Positions 47,311-55,984 of a stretch of 64,000 nucleotides of DNA are shown here, piece by piece; position 1 is the first letter of the stretch, and each line of letters opens with the position of its first letter. A program made the position numbers and the translations under genes. The stretch spans positions 3,269,501-3,333,500 of the forward strand of contig NZ_CP047023.1 of NCBI RefSeq assembly GCF_009796765.1, read 5' to 3'. Source of the stretch: Paraglaciecola sp. L3A3 (GTDB lineage: Bacteria; Pseudomonadota; Gammaproteobacteria; Enterobacterales; Alteromonadaceae). The notes below the pieces were generated by a model. That model did not search any database and was not told the origin of the DNA. It saw nothing but the letters and a program-made list of their open reading frames with translations.

Positions 47311-47417
47311 TTTCACTTTTACACTCGCAGCTCGGGGCTCGTCACTCGTCACTGCTTTTACTTTTTAACTAGTAGCTCGAAACTAAACATTCGTCGCTGC
47401 TTTTACTTTTACATTCG
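47311..47417. repeat. degenerate tandem repeat, about 45-53 bases per unit
   Basis: Between moeA and the MATE gene, three related units begin with CTTTTAC: one near 47316 running into CTCGCAGCTCG...CGTCACTG, one at about 47354 running into TAGTAGCTCG...CGTCGCTG, and a partial one at about 47400 running into ACATTCGAG. The shared words are GCTTTTACTTTT, AGCTCG and CGTC(A/G)CTG. The last unit sits immediately before the GTG start of the MATE gene. Confidence 0.55.
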
Positions 47418-47426
47418 AGACCCTAA

Positions 47427-48785
47427 GTGGCATTTAAAAAAGAACTAAAAACCATTGCTCATCTTGCATGGCCGTTACTCATAGCACAAATTACTCAAAC
47501 TTTAATGGGTGTGTCAGACACCATAATGGCGGGTCGATACTCGGCTACCGATATGGCGGCTGTAGCTATTGGTTTCAGTTTTACCCTACCAATTATTGTA
47601 TTTATACAAGGCATTACCTTAGCCTTGCCGCCTATTATTTCTCGCTTAAATGGGGCGAAAGATGTCAGCAAAGTCGCCAACTACACTCAGCAAATGGTCT
47701 GGTTAGCCTTGGCCTTTTCAGCCATTGCAGTGGTATTTGGCTTTTTGTTTGAACCCCTCACCCATTATATTCAAATGGAGAAAGAGCTAGGCAAAATAGC
47801 GGTAGATTATATCCAGTATGTGTTGTTTTCGATGCCTGCTTTTGCTTTGTACCAAGTACTACGTAATTATTGTGAAGGTTTATCCATCACAAAACCCAGT
47901 ATGATCATTATGGGCATTGGTTTATTGGTGAATATTCCCGCCAATTATATACTTATCTATGGGAAATTTGGTTTACCTGAAATGGGTGGTGCTGGCTGCG
48001 GGGTGGCCACAGCGCTGGTATTTGTCGCCATGTTTATCGGCACTTGGTTATACACACTAAAAGCAAAAGCCTTAGCCAAGTATGAATTATATCGTCATCT
48101 ATATTTACCCGATCTAACGGTTATCAAAGAATGCTTAAAACTAGGCTTACCCATCGCTATGACCATACTATTTGAAGTCACTTTGTTTGCCGTTGTAGCC
48201 ATATTATTGGCGCCATTTGGCTCAATTGTGGTGGCGTCTCATCAAGTGGCGCTAAACTTTTCTGCCCTGATGTTTATGATCCCTTTAAGTATTGGCATGG
48301 CTACCAGTATTCGTATCGGTTATTTGTTGGGAGAAAACAGACCAGAGCAAGCAAAAATCACCACCCGTTGCGCCTTTTTGGTAGGTATTTCTATTGCCAC
48401 TTTCACTGCCAGTTTCACCATGATTTTTCGCAATACTATCGCAGAGCTTTATAGTATTGATCCCTTGGTGATTGAGTTGGCATCAAGTCTATTATTATTG
48501 GCTGCTTTGTTTCAATTCTCTGACGCTATCCAGGTTATTTCGGGTACAGCATTAAGGGGTTATAAAGACACTGCTGCTATGTTTTATCTAAGTTTTACCT
48601 CATATTGGCTAGTAGGACTCAGCATTGGTTGTGTTTTAGGCTTAACCGATTGGATAGTACCTAAAATGGCCGGAGCAGGTTTTTGGATTGGCTTTATTTG
48701 TGGCTTAACCTGTGCGGCGATTACGTTAGGTATTCGTCTCAAGTATATTCAAAATCACCATGTTCAACTGCAAAGAAAAGCCTAA
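47427..48785 (+). CDS. MATE family multidrug efflux transporter
   Basis: 452 residues with twelve hydrophobic helices in two homologous halves. The first helix region has PLLIAQITQTLMGVSDTIMAGRYSATDMAAVAIG, the usual MATE opening, and the second half mirrors it around VVASHQVALNFSALMFMIPLSIGMATSIRIGYLLG. NorM-type members export cationic drugs by Na+ or H+ antiport. The start is GTG, and only a partial GAG lies upstream; no better start precedes it. The MOSC gene begins one base after the stop, so the two are translationally coupled. Substrate not predictable. Confidence 0.9.
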   Translation: MAFKKELKTIAHLAWPLLIAQITQTLMGVSDTIMAGRYSATDMAAVAIGFSFTLPIIVFIQGITLALPPIISRLNGAKDVSKVANYTQQMVWLALAFSAIAVVFGFLFEPLTHYIQMEKELGKIAVDYIQYVLFSMPAFALYQVLRNYCEGLSITKPSMIIMGIGLLVNIPANYILIYGKFGLPEMGGAGCGVATALVFVAMFIGTWLYTLKAKALAKYELYRHLYLPDLTVIKECLKLGLPIAMTILFEVTLFAVVAILLAPFGSIVVASHQVALNFSALMFMIPLSIGMATSIRIGYLLGENRPEQAKITTRCAFLVGISIATFTASFTMIFRNTIAELYSIDPLVIELASSLLLLAALFQFSDAIQVISGTALRGYKDTAAMFYLSFTSYWLVGLSIGCVLGLTDWIVPKMAGAGFWIGFICGLTCAAITLGIRLKYIQNHHVQLQRKA

Positions 48786-48786
48786 C

Positions 48787-49239
48787 ATGCAATTACTGGA
48801 TATCGCTTATCACGAACACTCAACCGCCCCCATGCAAACTAAAACAACAAGCATGGTAACTCGTGTGGCGGGTGTTGATGGTGATTGTCGAGGTAAACCC
48901 GGTAAACGGCAAGTGACTGTCTTGAGTCAAGATCAATGGCAACTTGCATGTGATGAGTTAAATACTCCAATGCCTTGGACATACCGCCGTGCAAATTTAC
49001 TGGTTGATGGGATCTCTTTTGATGCCAGTTATCTGGGTAAGCAAATCCAAATTGGCCAGTTACTGTTATTGATCACCCGAGAAACGGATCCCTGTCCAAG
49101 AATGGATGCCCAACATCAAGGGCTCACTCAAGCATTAATGCCCGACTGGCGAGGAGGAGTATGCTGTAAAGTCCTCGCCGATGGGCGAATATCAGTTGGC
49201 GATACCGTACAAATTTTAGACTTAAATCCATCAAAATAG
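48787..49239 (+). CDS. MOSC domain protein
   Basis: 150 residues from the ATG at 48787, one base after the MATE stop; an in-frame ATG inside the MATE gene nine codons earlier is less likely. MOSC features: GVDGDCRGKPGKRQVTVLSQDQW, the strand with IQIGQLLLLITRETDPCPRM holding the conserved cysteine, and GGVCCKVLADGRISVGDTV. MOSC domains are found in Moco sulfurases and in the YiiM type, which take part in molybdenum-enzyme metabolism or N-hydroxylated-compound reduction. The exact role here is unknown. Its place between moeA, a MATE pump and a sulfur-related operon is consistent with Mo/S chemistry but not proof. Confidence 0.85.
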   Translation: MQLLDIAYHEHSTAPMQTKTTSMVTRVAGVDGDCRGKPGKRQVTVLSQDQWQLACDELNTPMPWTYRRANLLVDGISFDASYLGKQIQIGQLLLLITRETDPCPRMDAQHQGLTQALMPDWRGGVCCKVLADGRISVGDTVQILDLNPSK

Positions 49240-49278
49240 ACATTAATTTATTAACATAGACAGTCTAATGAACGCTTT

Positions 49279-49629
49279 TTAAATGTTACAACAACGCTGA
49301 ATTTCATCCATTTTACAGGTAATGACCGACACATTTTCATAGCCTACCCTTTGTAATTGTTCTGCCCCTAAGGCAGCACGAGCAGAAGTAGCACAGTGTA
49401 AATAGATTGGACGCTGAGGATCTTTTTCTAGCTCCATCATTTTCATTTCTAGTAAACCTCGGGGAATATTTATCGCCCCTTCTGCTGGCAAGGCTAAATG
49501 CTCGGAAGGTTCACGTACATCAATCAACCAACCTTTATTAGCAGCTCGTTCATCAGCAGCAGTTTGCGCATCAATACAGCGAATGTTTTGTTTTACTTGT
49601 GCAATTAAATCACCTACAGGTTTCAACAT
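49279..49629 (-). CDS. rhodanese-like sulfurtransferase (YgaP N-terminal domain equivalent)
   Basis: 116 residues, one rhodanese domain: WLIDVREPSEHLALPAEGAINIPRG followed by IYLHCATSARAALGAEQL with active-site Cys79. It transfers sulfane sulfur via a cysteine persulfide. E. coli YgaP is this domain fused to a two-helix membrane part; here the membrane part is the separate gene immediately upstream, three bases away (AAAGGAG before this ATG). It is transcribed away from the YgaV-like regulator, so it is likely under its control. Confidence 0.88.
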   Translation of the reverse strand: MLKPVGDLIAQVKQNIRCIDAQTAADERAANKGWLIDVREPSEHLALPAEGAINIPRGLLEMKMMELEKDPQRPIYLHCATSARAALGAEQLQRVGYENVSVITCKMDEIQRCCNI

Positions 49630-49632
49630 ACC

Positions 49633-49821
49633 TTACTCCTTTAAACCTAATTTTTTTAACATTGCGATTGCAGGGCACCAGCAAGTAAATGCTGATTGAA
49701 TTAAATTCAGCCCAATGAATATACTGAAGAAAACCCAATTTGGATGAACCCAGTATGTTAAAGCTAATGATAGTAAAAGCATACTACCAGCAAATAAACG
49801 TAACGCGGCGTGTAATTTCAT
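49633..49821 (-). CDS. DUF2892 small membrane protein (YgaP membrane-part equivalent)
   Basis: 62 residues: two hydrophobic helices (LRLFAGSMLLLSLALTYWV and WVFFSIFIGLNLIQSAF) followed by TCWCPAIAMLKKLGL, with the C-x-C-P motif typical of DUF2892. In E. coli the same domain follows the rhodanese in YgaP. GGAAAG lies before the ATG. It forms an operon with the rhodanese gene and is divergent from the ArsR-type regulator over 131 bases that hold a palindromic operator. Confidence 0.85.
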   Translation of the reverse strand: MKLHAALRLFAGSMLLLSLALTYWVHPNWVFFSIFIGLNLIQSAFTCWCPAIAMLKKLGLKE

Positions 49822-49881
49822 TTTGTCTTTCCAGTATCAAGTTACATTTATATTATCTCTTACTAATATAAGAAGCAACTA

Positions 49882-49901
49882 ATATTAGTAAATTCTAATA
49901 T
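49882..49901. promoter_or_regulatory. putative ArsR/YgaV-type operator
   Basis: ATATTAG-TAAATT-CTAATAT: perfect seven-base arms around a six-base spacer, in the shared control region of the DUF2892/rhodanese operon and the arsR-RND operon. A further TAATATTA lies within the left arm, and another CTAATATA lies at 49863-49870. An AT-rich inverted repeat of this kind fits BigR/YgaV-type repressors. Confidence 0.65.
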
Positions 49902-49952
49902 ACTTGTTATACTGGCAACATATTCTCAGTTATTTCCTGTATTAGGATAAAT

Positions 49953-50249
49953 ATGAACCTTGAACAGCTAGCTAATAATGCCGGTCACGCCGAGTCATTT
50001 TTGAAAATATTGGCCAATAAAAACCGCTTAATGATTTTATGTACTTTGATGGATCAAGAGCGCAGCGTGTCTGAATTGAATCAAAGTATTCCTCTAGGCC
50101 AATCAGCTTTGTCACAACATTTGGCAATACTACGAAAACATAAATTGGTTGATAGTCGACGAAATGCCCAAAGTATTTATTATTCAGTTAGCGATCCTCG
50201 GGTTATTCAGATCATACAAAAACTCTATGAGTTTTTCTGTGGTGCTTAA
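49953..50249 (+). CDS. ArsR-family repressor, YgaV/BigR/SqrR-like
   Basis: 98 residues, a winged-helix ArsR regulator with the recognition helix in SALSQHLAILRKHKLV and wing RRNAQSIYYSV. Two cysteines, Cys30 (LMILCTLM) and Cys96 (FFCGA at the C-terminus), occupy the same places as the pair in YgaV, BigR and SqrR, which form a di/tetrasulfide bond in the presence of sulfane sulfur and release DNA. There is no metal-site CxC. It is divergent from a split ygaP and followed after 23 bases by an RND pump, so it likely represses both in the absence of reactive sulfur or related stress (inference). Confidence 0.85.
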   Translation: MNLEQLANNAGHAESFLKILANKNRLMILCTLMDQERSVSELNQSIPLGQSALSQHLAILRKHKLVDSRRNAQSIYYSVSDPRVIQIIQKLYEFFCGA

Positions 50250-50272
50250 TTTTTTAAAAATGGAGATACCCC

Positions 50273-53200
50273 ATGCCTGATCCATTCAGTTCTCATCCTC
50301 TCGACAAGGCTGTTCGTTACACTTTAAAGGGTGGCTTACCGCTATTTTTATTTTTGTTTTCTTTGCTTGCAGGCTTTATCGCTTTACAAGCCACTCCCCG
50401 TGAAGAAGAGCCGCAAATAGTCGTGCCTATGATTGAAGTTATGGTAGACGTACCCAATTTAACGGCCCGTCAAGTTGAACGCCAAGTCACGACTTCATTA
50501 GAAAAATTGCTGACACAAATTTCTGGGGTTGAACATGTTTACTCCACTTCATTAGACGGTAAGTTATCCGTCACCCTACGTTTTTATGTGGGTGAAAATC
50601 GCGAAGATGCTTTATTAAACACTTACAATAAACTCTACGCTAATCAAGATATTATCCCTTCGGTTGTAAGAAATTGGCTATTAAAACCGATTGAAGTAGA
50701 CGATGTGCCTATCGTCATGCTGGGCTTAATCAGCAGTGATGAACAACAATACAACGACGTGGCGTTGCGCCGTATTGCTCAAGAAGTATCGACTCTGCTG
50801 CAAGGCATAGACAACACCAGCGAATTAAAAGTAGTAGGCGGACGTACACGAAAAGTAATAGTTGAATTAGATGTCACTGCCCTTGCTGCACATCAAACCA
50901 GTGCGTTGAATGTTTATGATGCCATTAGACAATCGAATCAATTACGCCAGTCTTCTGGGGTGATTATGGGCGCCAATGCGGTATTAATTGAATCAGGTGA
51001 TGTGATACGCAGCATAGACGAATTAAATAATTTAGTGGTTAACATGATCAACGGTAAAGCCTTGTTATTACAAGATGTTGCCAAGATCACCGACAGCCAA
51101 GAAGAAGTATCTGCATATCAATGGCTTGAATACAGCCATCAAGCCAAAAACAACAGTCAAAGCGCTGTTGATAAATCCCTAAGTCAGCAAGCTAACCCTA
51201 TGGTGACTATTAGTGTAGCCAAACAAAAAGGCACCAATGCCGTTAAGGTGGCTGAACAAGTTTTAGCTAAAATGGCTGAGCTTAAAGCAAACTTCTTACC
51301 GGCAGAAATACACTACAAAATACTTAGAGATTATGGCCAAACAGCCAACGAAAAGGTCAATAACTTGAGTACAAGTTTAGCCTTTGCTGTGTTCACTGTG
51401 GTGATATTTATTGCCATATTTTTAGGTTGGCGCGCCGCAATTGTTGTGGGTTTGGCAGTACCTGTATGTTATGGGCTGACTTTATTACTAGACCTCATGC
51501 TGGGCTATAGCATTAACCGCGTGACCTTGTTTGCCCTGATTTTATCTTTAGGTTTGTTGGTTGATGATCCCATTACTGGCATTGATAACATCAGCCGTTT
51601 TTTGAATATTCCAAAAGACAAACGTACTAAAGCCGAGCGTATAGTCGCGGCAATGGCAGAAATTCGTTCACCCCTTATTATGTCAACCATCACCATTATT
51701 TTAGCTTTTGTTCCCCTCGCTTTTATTACTGGAATGATGGGGCCATACATGGCACCAATGGCTTTTAATGTGCCTATTAGCGTAGTCTTATCTAGCATAG
51801 TCGCTTTTTTAATTACGCCTTGGTTAGCATCGAGCATTCTAAAACCTAAAGAGCAAGCTGAATCAACCCAACAATCAATGTACGACAAATTACTCAGCCC
51901 ACTCATTGCTAATAAAAAGCGGGCAAAAATAGGTCTTTGGACAGTATTGGTATTGTTTATTGCTGCCAGCTTATTACCCGTTTTACGGGGTGTACCACTA
52001 AAACTATTGCCTTTTGACAATAAGAATGAAATTCAACTATTAATAGACTTACCCGAATCAGCCACGTTAGAACAAAGTGCGGCCTTAACCCAAGACGTGA
52101 TCGAAATAGCCAAAAAGCTCCCAGAAGTATACATGCTAGCGGCTTACGTAGGCGAAGCCTCGCCTATGGATTTTAACGGTATGGTACGCCAATATTATCA
52201 ACGCAATAATCCTAACCAAGCTGAAGTGAGACTGATATTAGTCGACAAAGATAGCCGCGAACATCAGTCTCATGGTGTGGTTTTACGTCTTCGAGAGTTA
52301 CTAGCGCCTTTACAGGCTAAACATACACATATCAAAGTAGTAGAAGTGCCCCCTGGCCCGCCTGTACTGAGTACCTTAGTGGCCGAAATTTATGCCGAAC
52401 CTTTTGTCGATCTAGCGACTCAGCAACAGGCTGCAGAAGTGTTAATGGCTAGACTTAAAAAAGAACCCTATGTGGTTGAAGTTGACTCAAGCCTGACAGC
52501 CACTCAACAAATACAGCGTTTTGTGGTGAATAAACAAAAAGCCGCGCTTTCTGGTATTTCAACTGCCGACGTTAATCAAACCTTAGACTTAGCAGTAACA
52601 GGTTTAAGTGCAGGTATTTTTCAACAAGACAACGAAACCACACCAATAGACATTGAATTAAAGTTACCTTTTGCCACGGCCAATCAAATCAGTGATTTTG
52701 ATGCCTTACCGTTAAAAGGCATGCTAGGCGTGGCTCAACAAGATGCAGGCGTAGGCTTACAAGCCGCTCCGCAACCAATAGTCAGTTTGGCAGAATTAGG
52801 CCAGTGGCAGTCTTTTACTGTGAGTCAGCCCATATTACACAAGGACTTAAGACCTGTTATTTATGTTACAGCTGAATTGTCTGGGCGCACACCCGCCGAA
52901 ATTATTGCCGATATTAGTAGTGACTTTGTCGACACAAGTGACATGGCCAGTTCCAGTAAAATCAATCAAGCGATGAGCCAACAAACTCCACAAACAGACT
53001 GGCAGTCACGTACCTATTTAAGTTCTGGGGCGGGGATCAACTGGGCATTACCTGAAGGTGTTGAGGTTAATTTTGGCGGCGAAGGAGAATGGCTAATTAC
53101 CATTGATGTGTTCCGTGATATGGGCATTGCCTTTGCCTTTGCCTTGGTGGGTATCTTTTTTGTATTACGCTGGCAAACCTCAAGTAGCGGCCTGGCCTTG

Positions 53201-53695
53201 ATTATTATGTCGGCTATTCCGTTAACCATAATAGGTATTATGCCGGGATTTTGGTTAATGAATCAATTTGGCGAAAGATGGATTGGCAATGCCCCCGACC
53301 CCGTTTTATTTACCGCCACAGCTATGATAGGTATGATTGCCTTAGCCGGAATTGTGGTACGTAACTCACTAATATTAGTTGAGTTTGTCACCCTTGCTAG
53401 ATCCCAAGGACGCAATATAAAACAAGCTTTATTAGCCGCTGGCACTGCACGAATGCGTCCAGTATTGTTAACTGCAGGCACTACCTTATTGGGCAATGTA
53501 GTGATCATACTCGACCCCGTTTTTAGTGGCTTAGCCTTAGCCATTATGTTTGGCATTATTGCCTCGACATTCTTTTCATTATTCGTGGTACCTATGGTGT
53601 ATTTCTTGGTGTTTAAAGACAAACCAGCAACATCTGACAACGCCACAAACCCAACATCGCAGCCCTTAATTAATACTCAGGAGCACCAAGCATGA
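50273..53695 (+). CDS. RND superfamily efflux pump, inner-membrane permease
   Basis: 1,140 residues, HAE-type RND layout: TM1 near residues 20-40, a first periplasmic porter region, six TM helices from about residue 365, a second porter region, and six more helices to the C-terminus. The proton-relay pair is present in TM4 (LGLLVDDPITGIDN). It differs from AcrB in ...PITGIDNISRF instead of the usual AIVVVEN. GGAG precedes the ATG. The adaptor gene overlaps by four bases (ATGA). Order here is permease then adaptor, the reverse of acrAB. No outer-membrane channel gene is adjacent. It follows the YgaV-like regulator, so is probably induced by sulfur or electrophile stress; substrate unknown. Confidence 0.9.
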   Translation: MPDPFSSHPLDKAVRYTLKGGLPLFLFLFSLLAGFIALQATPREEEPQIVVPMIEVMVDVPNLTARQVERQVTTSLEKLLTQISGVEHVYSTSLDGKLSVTLRFYVGENREDALLNTYNKLYANQDIIPSVVRNWLLKPIEVDDVPIVMLGLISSDEQQYNDVALRRIAQEVSTLLQGIDNTSELKVVGGRTRKVIVELDVTALAAHQTSALNVYDAIRQSNQLRQSSGVIMGANAVLIESGDVIRSIDELNNLVVNMINGKALLLQDVAKITDSQEEVSAYQWLEYSHQAKNNSQSAVDKSLSQQANPMVTISVAKQKGTNAVKVAEQVLAKMAELKANFLPAEIHYKILRDYGQTANEKVNNLSTSLAFAVFTVVIFIAIFLGWRAAIVVGLAVPVCYGLTLLLDLMLGYSINRVTLFALILSLGLLVDDPITGIDNISRFLNIPKDKRTKAERIVAAMAEIRSPLIMSTITIILAFVPLAFITGMMGPYMAPMAFNVPISVVLSSIVAFLITPWLASSILKPKEQAESTQQSMYDKLLSPLIANKKRAKIGLWTVLVLFIAASLLPVLRGVPLKLLPFDNKNEIQLLIDLPESATLEQSAALTQDVIEIAKKLPEVYMLAAYVGEASPMDFNGMVRQYYQRNNPNQAEVRLILVDKDSREHQSHGVVLRLRELLAPLQAKHTHIKVVEVPPGPPVLSTLVAEIYAEPFVDLATQQQAAEVLMARLKKEPYVVEVDSSLTATQQIQRFVVNKQKAALSGISTADVNQTLDLAVTGLSAGIFQQDNETTPIDIELKLPFATANQISDFDALPLKGMLGVAQQDAGVGLQAAPQPIVSLAELGQWQSFTVSQPILHKDLRPVIYVTAELSGRTPAEIIADISSDFVDTSDMASSSKINQAMSQQTPQTDWQSRTYLSSGAGINWALPEGVEVNFGGEGEWLITIDVFRDMGIAFAFALVGIFFVLRWQTSSSGLALIIMSAIPLTIIGIMPGFWLMNQFGERWIGNAPDPVLFTATAMIGMIALAGIVVRNSLILVEFVTLARSQGRNIKQALLAAGTARMRPVLLTAGTTLLGNVVIILDPVFSGLALAIMFGIIASTFFSLFVVPMVYFLVFKDKPATSDNATNPTSQPLINTQEHQA

Positions 53696-54750
53696 AAGCT
53701 AATCTAATACCTAAAATCATCGCTCCAATCGGAGCTGTCGCAATATTATTAATATCTATAGCCTGGATGGCGGGATTATTTGCAGATAAAATTCCACCAG
53801 TAGATGTAGTCACCGACAAACAAAACTTTGCAGACACCATTCAAGTTAGCCAAAGCAACATCAGCAAAATGGAGTTTGCCCCTGCCAGTTTAAAAGCTCG
53901 GGAAACCACCTTGATATCGAGTCGAATTTTAGCGCGCATTGAAAAAATCAATGTGCGATCTGGCGATCAAGTCAGTCAGGGTATACCGTTAATCATTTTA
54001 GAAAACAGTGCTTTACTAAGCCAAGTAGCACAAGCTAAATCGAGGATAGGCTCGCTACTAGGCTCAATGGCTGAAGCAAAAAACGCCCTACAACGTATGC
54101 AAGATTTAAAACAACAAGGGTTAGCATCAAGTGCCGAGCTCGACCAAGCGCAAGCCTTATTCACTCGCCTAAGTGGCGAAATCGAAACGGCTAAACAAGG
54201 GCAAAAAGAAGCTGAAACAGCCTTAGCTTACAGTCAAATTGTAGCGCCTATTTCAGGGACAATAGTCGACCGTAAAGCCGAACCGGGTAATATGGCCACA
54301 CCAGGGCAACCATTATTAGCCCTATACAATCCCAAATCATTACGAATAGAAGCTGAAGTACGAGAAAAACTCGCGATCAAACTCACCTTAGGCCAACAAT
54401 TAACGGTGAATATCGACAGTTTAAACATGCAAGTACCAGCCACCATATCTGAGCTGGTACCAGCTGCCGACCCTAACGCTCATAGTTTTGTGGTAAAAGC
54501 AGATATTGAATTTAGTGAAAAACTTCGCCCTGGCATGTTCGCCCGAATGCAAATCCCTCTAGAACAAGAATCTGTTATTTTAATTCCCCAAAGGTATGTG
54601 CAAAGTTTTGGTCAATTAGACAGAGTATGGGTAGTAAAAGACGGGCAAGCGAGTCGCCGCTTTGTGCGCTTAGGCGAAAAGTATGATGAGCAAATTGAAG
54701 TACTCTCAGGATTAGAGCCAGAAGAAATCATCACGGCAACAATCGACTAG
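53692..54750 (+). CDS. RND pump periplasmic adaptor (membrane fusion protein)
   Basis: 352 residues with one N-terminal TM anchor (IIAPIGAVAILLISIAWMAGLF). Standard adaptor order: lipoyl half (RIEKINVRSGDQVSQGIPLIIL), an alpha hairpin (about residues 100-165, ending ...SGEIETAKQGQKEAETAL), second lipoyl half (YSQIVAPISGTIVDRKAEPGNMATPGQPLLAL), beta barrel (LRIEAEVREKLAIKLTLGQQL) and a membrane-proximal end. Overlaps the permease gene by ATGA, so is translationally coupled. It links the permease to an outer-membrane factor encoded elsewhere. Confidence 0.92.
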   Translation: MKANLIPKIIAPIGAVAILLISIAWMAGLFADKIPPVDVVTDKQNFADTIQVSQSNISKMEFAPASLKARETTLISSRILARIEKINVRSGDQVSQGIPLIILENSALLSQVAQAKSRIGSLLGSMAEAKNALQRMQDLKQQGLASSAELDQAQALFTRLSGEIETAKQGQKEAETALAYSQIVAPISGTIVDRKAEPGNMATPGQPLLALYNPKSLRIEAEVREKLAIKLTLGQQLTVNIDSLNMQVPATISELVPAADPNAHSFVVKADIEFSEKLRPGMFARMQIPLEQESVILIPQRYVQSFGQLDRVWVVKDGQASRRFVRLGEKYDEQIEVLSGLEPEEIITATID

Positions 54751-55283
54751 GTGTGATTATACCAAGGGATAACCGCTAGCCTGACATGACAGAATGGCAG
54801 GCTCTTGATCTGATAGGAAAGGATCAGCTAATTGCAGTGCAAGCAAAAAACAAAAGCTTCTCACCACAGAGTTCACAGAGAAAAAACAATATATAGAGCT
54901 TAAAGCTCTGATATTAAAGGTTATGATACCATCCGTCCGACAGAGCATTGAGCGAAAAGCGGAAGTTGAGGATATTCAGTTTATGATTAATACCCGCAAA
55001 ATTAATCACTTACCAATTGATTTTATTAGAGATTATTTATCTTATTGCCAATAAAAACTGAAAACTGAAAAAACAAAATGAGCCCTGCCCAAATGACATA
55101 ATAGGCAGCGAATTCAATATATTTCAAAAACCTAATTTAGCCACCCAAAGCCATAAAACATCCATTAACAACTGAATTAACAAGCAAAAAGTAATTTGCT
55201 TTGCTCTATTAGACTAATTGCTACTTTATTTGTTGCCAAATATGATTACAATCCCCGCTTAATCTCTACATTAAGGAAAACCA
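54751..55283. other. intergenic region with hairpins and a possible gene remnant
   Basis: Holds an imperfect hairpin at 54778-54803 (AGCCTG...CAGGCT arms), and AGAGCTT-A-AAGCTCT at 54895-54909. A 43-codon frame at 54923-55054 (MIPSVRQSIERKAEVED...) has no ribosome site; its KAEVEDIQFMI wording recalls the C-terminal end of nucleotidyltransferase-like DUF6036 proteins, so it may be a remnant. CACCACAGAGTTCACAGAGA just before it is reminiscent of sequences flanking GxxExxY genes. None of this is firm. Confidence 0.35.
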
Positions 55284-55829
55284 ATGAAAACAACTCAGGT
55301 ATTATTACTATTAAGCGCACTTAGTTTCTCACAAGTCAGCTTAGCAAACGACTTTCTTAACTCAGCTAAAAGTTTATTAGGCAGCAGCTCAACTGAAGAT
55401 GTAACCAGCAGCTTAAACATCAGTGACATGGTGGGTTCAGTATCTGAATCATTAGGGATTACAGAATCACAAGCCACGGGTAGCTTAGGTTCAATTTTTG
55501 AATATGCCAAAAACAATATCACTAAAGAACAAGTGGCTTCTATGGGCGAATATTTACCTGGTCTTGATTCATTGTTAAGTGCGGCACCTGAAGTCAGCAC
55601 CGGCAGTGAAGAGAAAAAAAGCGGTCTAGGTGGACTATTAAGTAAAGCATCTGAGTACAGTGATTCGTTAAGTGCAGTAGCAGGGCTACAAAAACAATTT
55701 GAATCTCTTGGTTTAGACGCTGACATGATCACTAAAGTGATTCAGAGTGCTTATAGTTATTTAAATACCGATCAGGGACAACAAGTAAAAGCTTTGCTAG
55801 AAAAAGGCTTATCTTCTCTTAAACTTTAG
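55284..55829 (+). CDS. DUF2780 family exported protein
   Basis: 181 residues with a signal peptide (MKTTQVLLLLSALSFSQVSLA). The mature protein is helical and low in aromatic residues, with the DUF2780 (VcgC/VcgE) pattern: DMVGSVSESLGITESQATGSLGSIF..AK, a YLPGLDSLL segment, GLGGLLSKASEY and a C-terminal GLDADMITKVIQSAYSYLN. The function is unknown. AAGGA lies before the ATG. It stands alone upstream of mscS. Confidence 0.85.
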   Translation: MKTTQVLLLLSALSFSQVSLANDFLNSAKSLLGSSSTEDVTSSLNISDMVGSVSESLGITESQATGSLGSIFEYAKNNITKEQVASMGEYLPGLDSLLSAAPEVSTGSEEKKSGLGGLLSKASEYSDSLSAVAGLQKQFESLGLDADMITKVIQSAYSYLNTDQGQQVKALLEKGLSSLKL

Positions 55830-55984
55830 TCTAATTTCTACATTAACTAACAGTCAAAATTGTCATTGCATTGAACTAATAGGTATTATTAGTTCAATGC
55901 AACATACACAGCTAAACAGTGTTTGATGCATAATTAAAGTCACTTTCAAGTAAATTTACCTCTAATACTAGACAAGGAAATAAA

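Noticed and set aside
49861..49910. A tRNA or small RNA gene suggested by the paired AT-rich arms
   Set aside because: The arms form a simple operator-like inverted repeat between divergent promoters, with no cloverleaf and no terminator.
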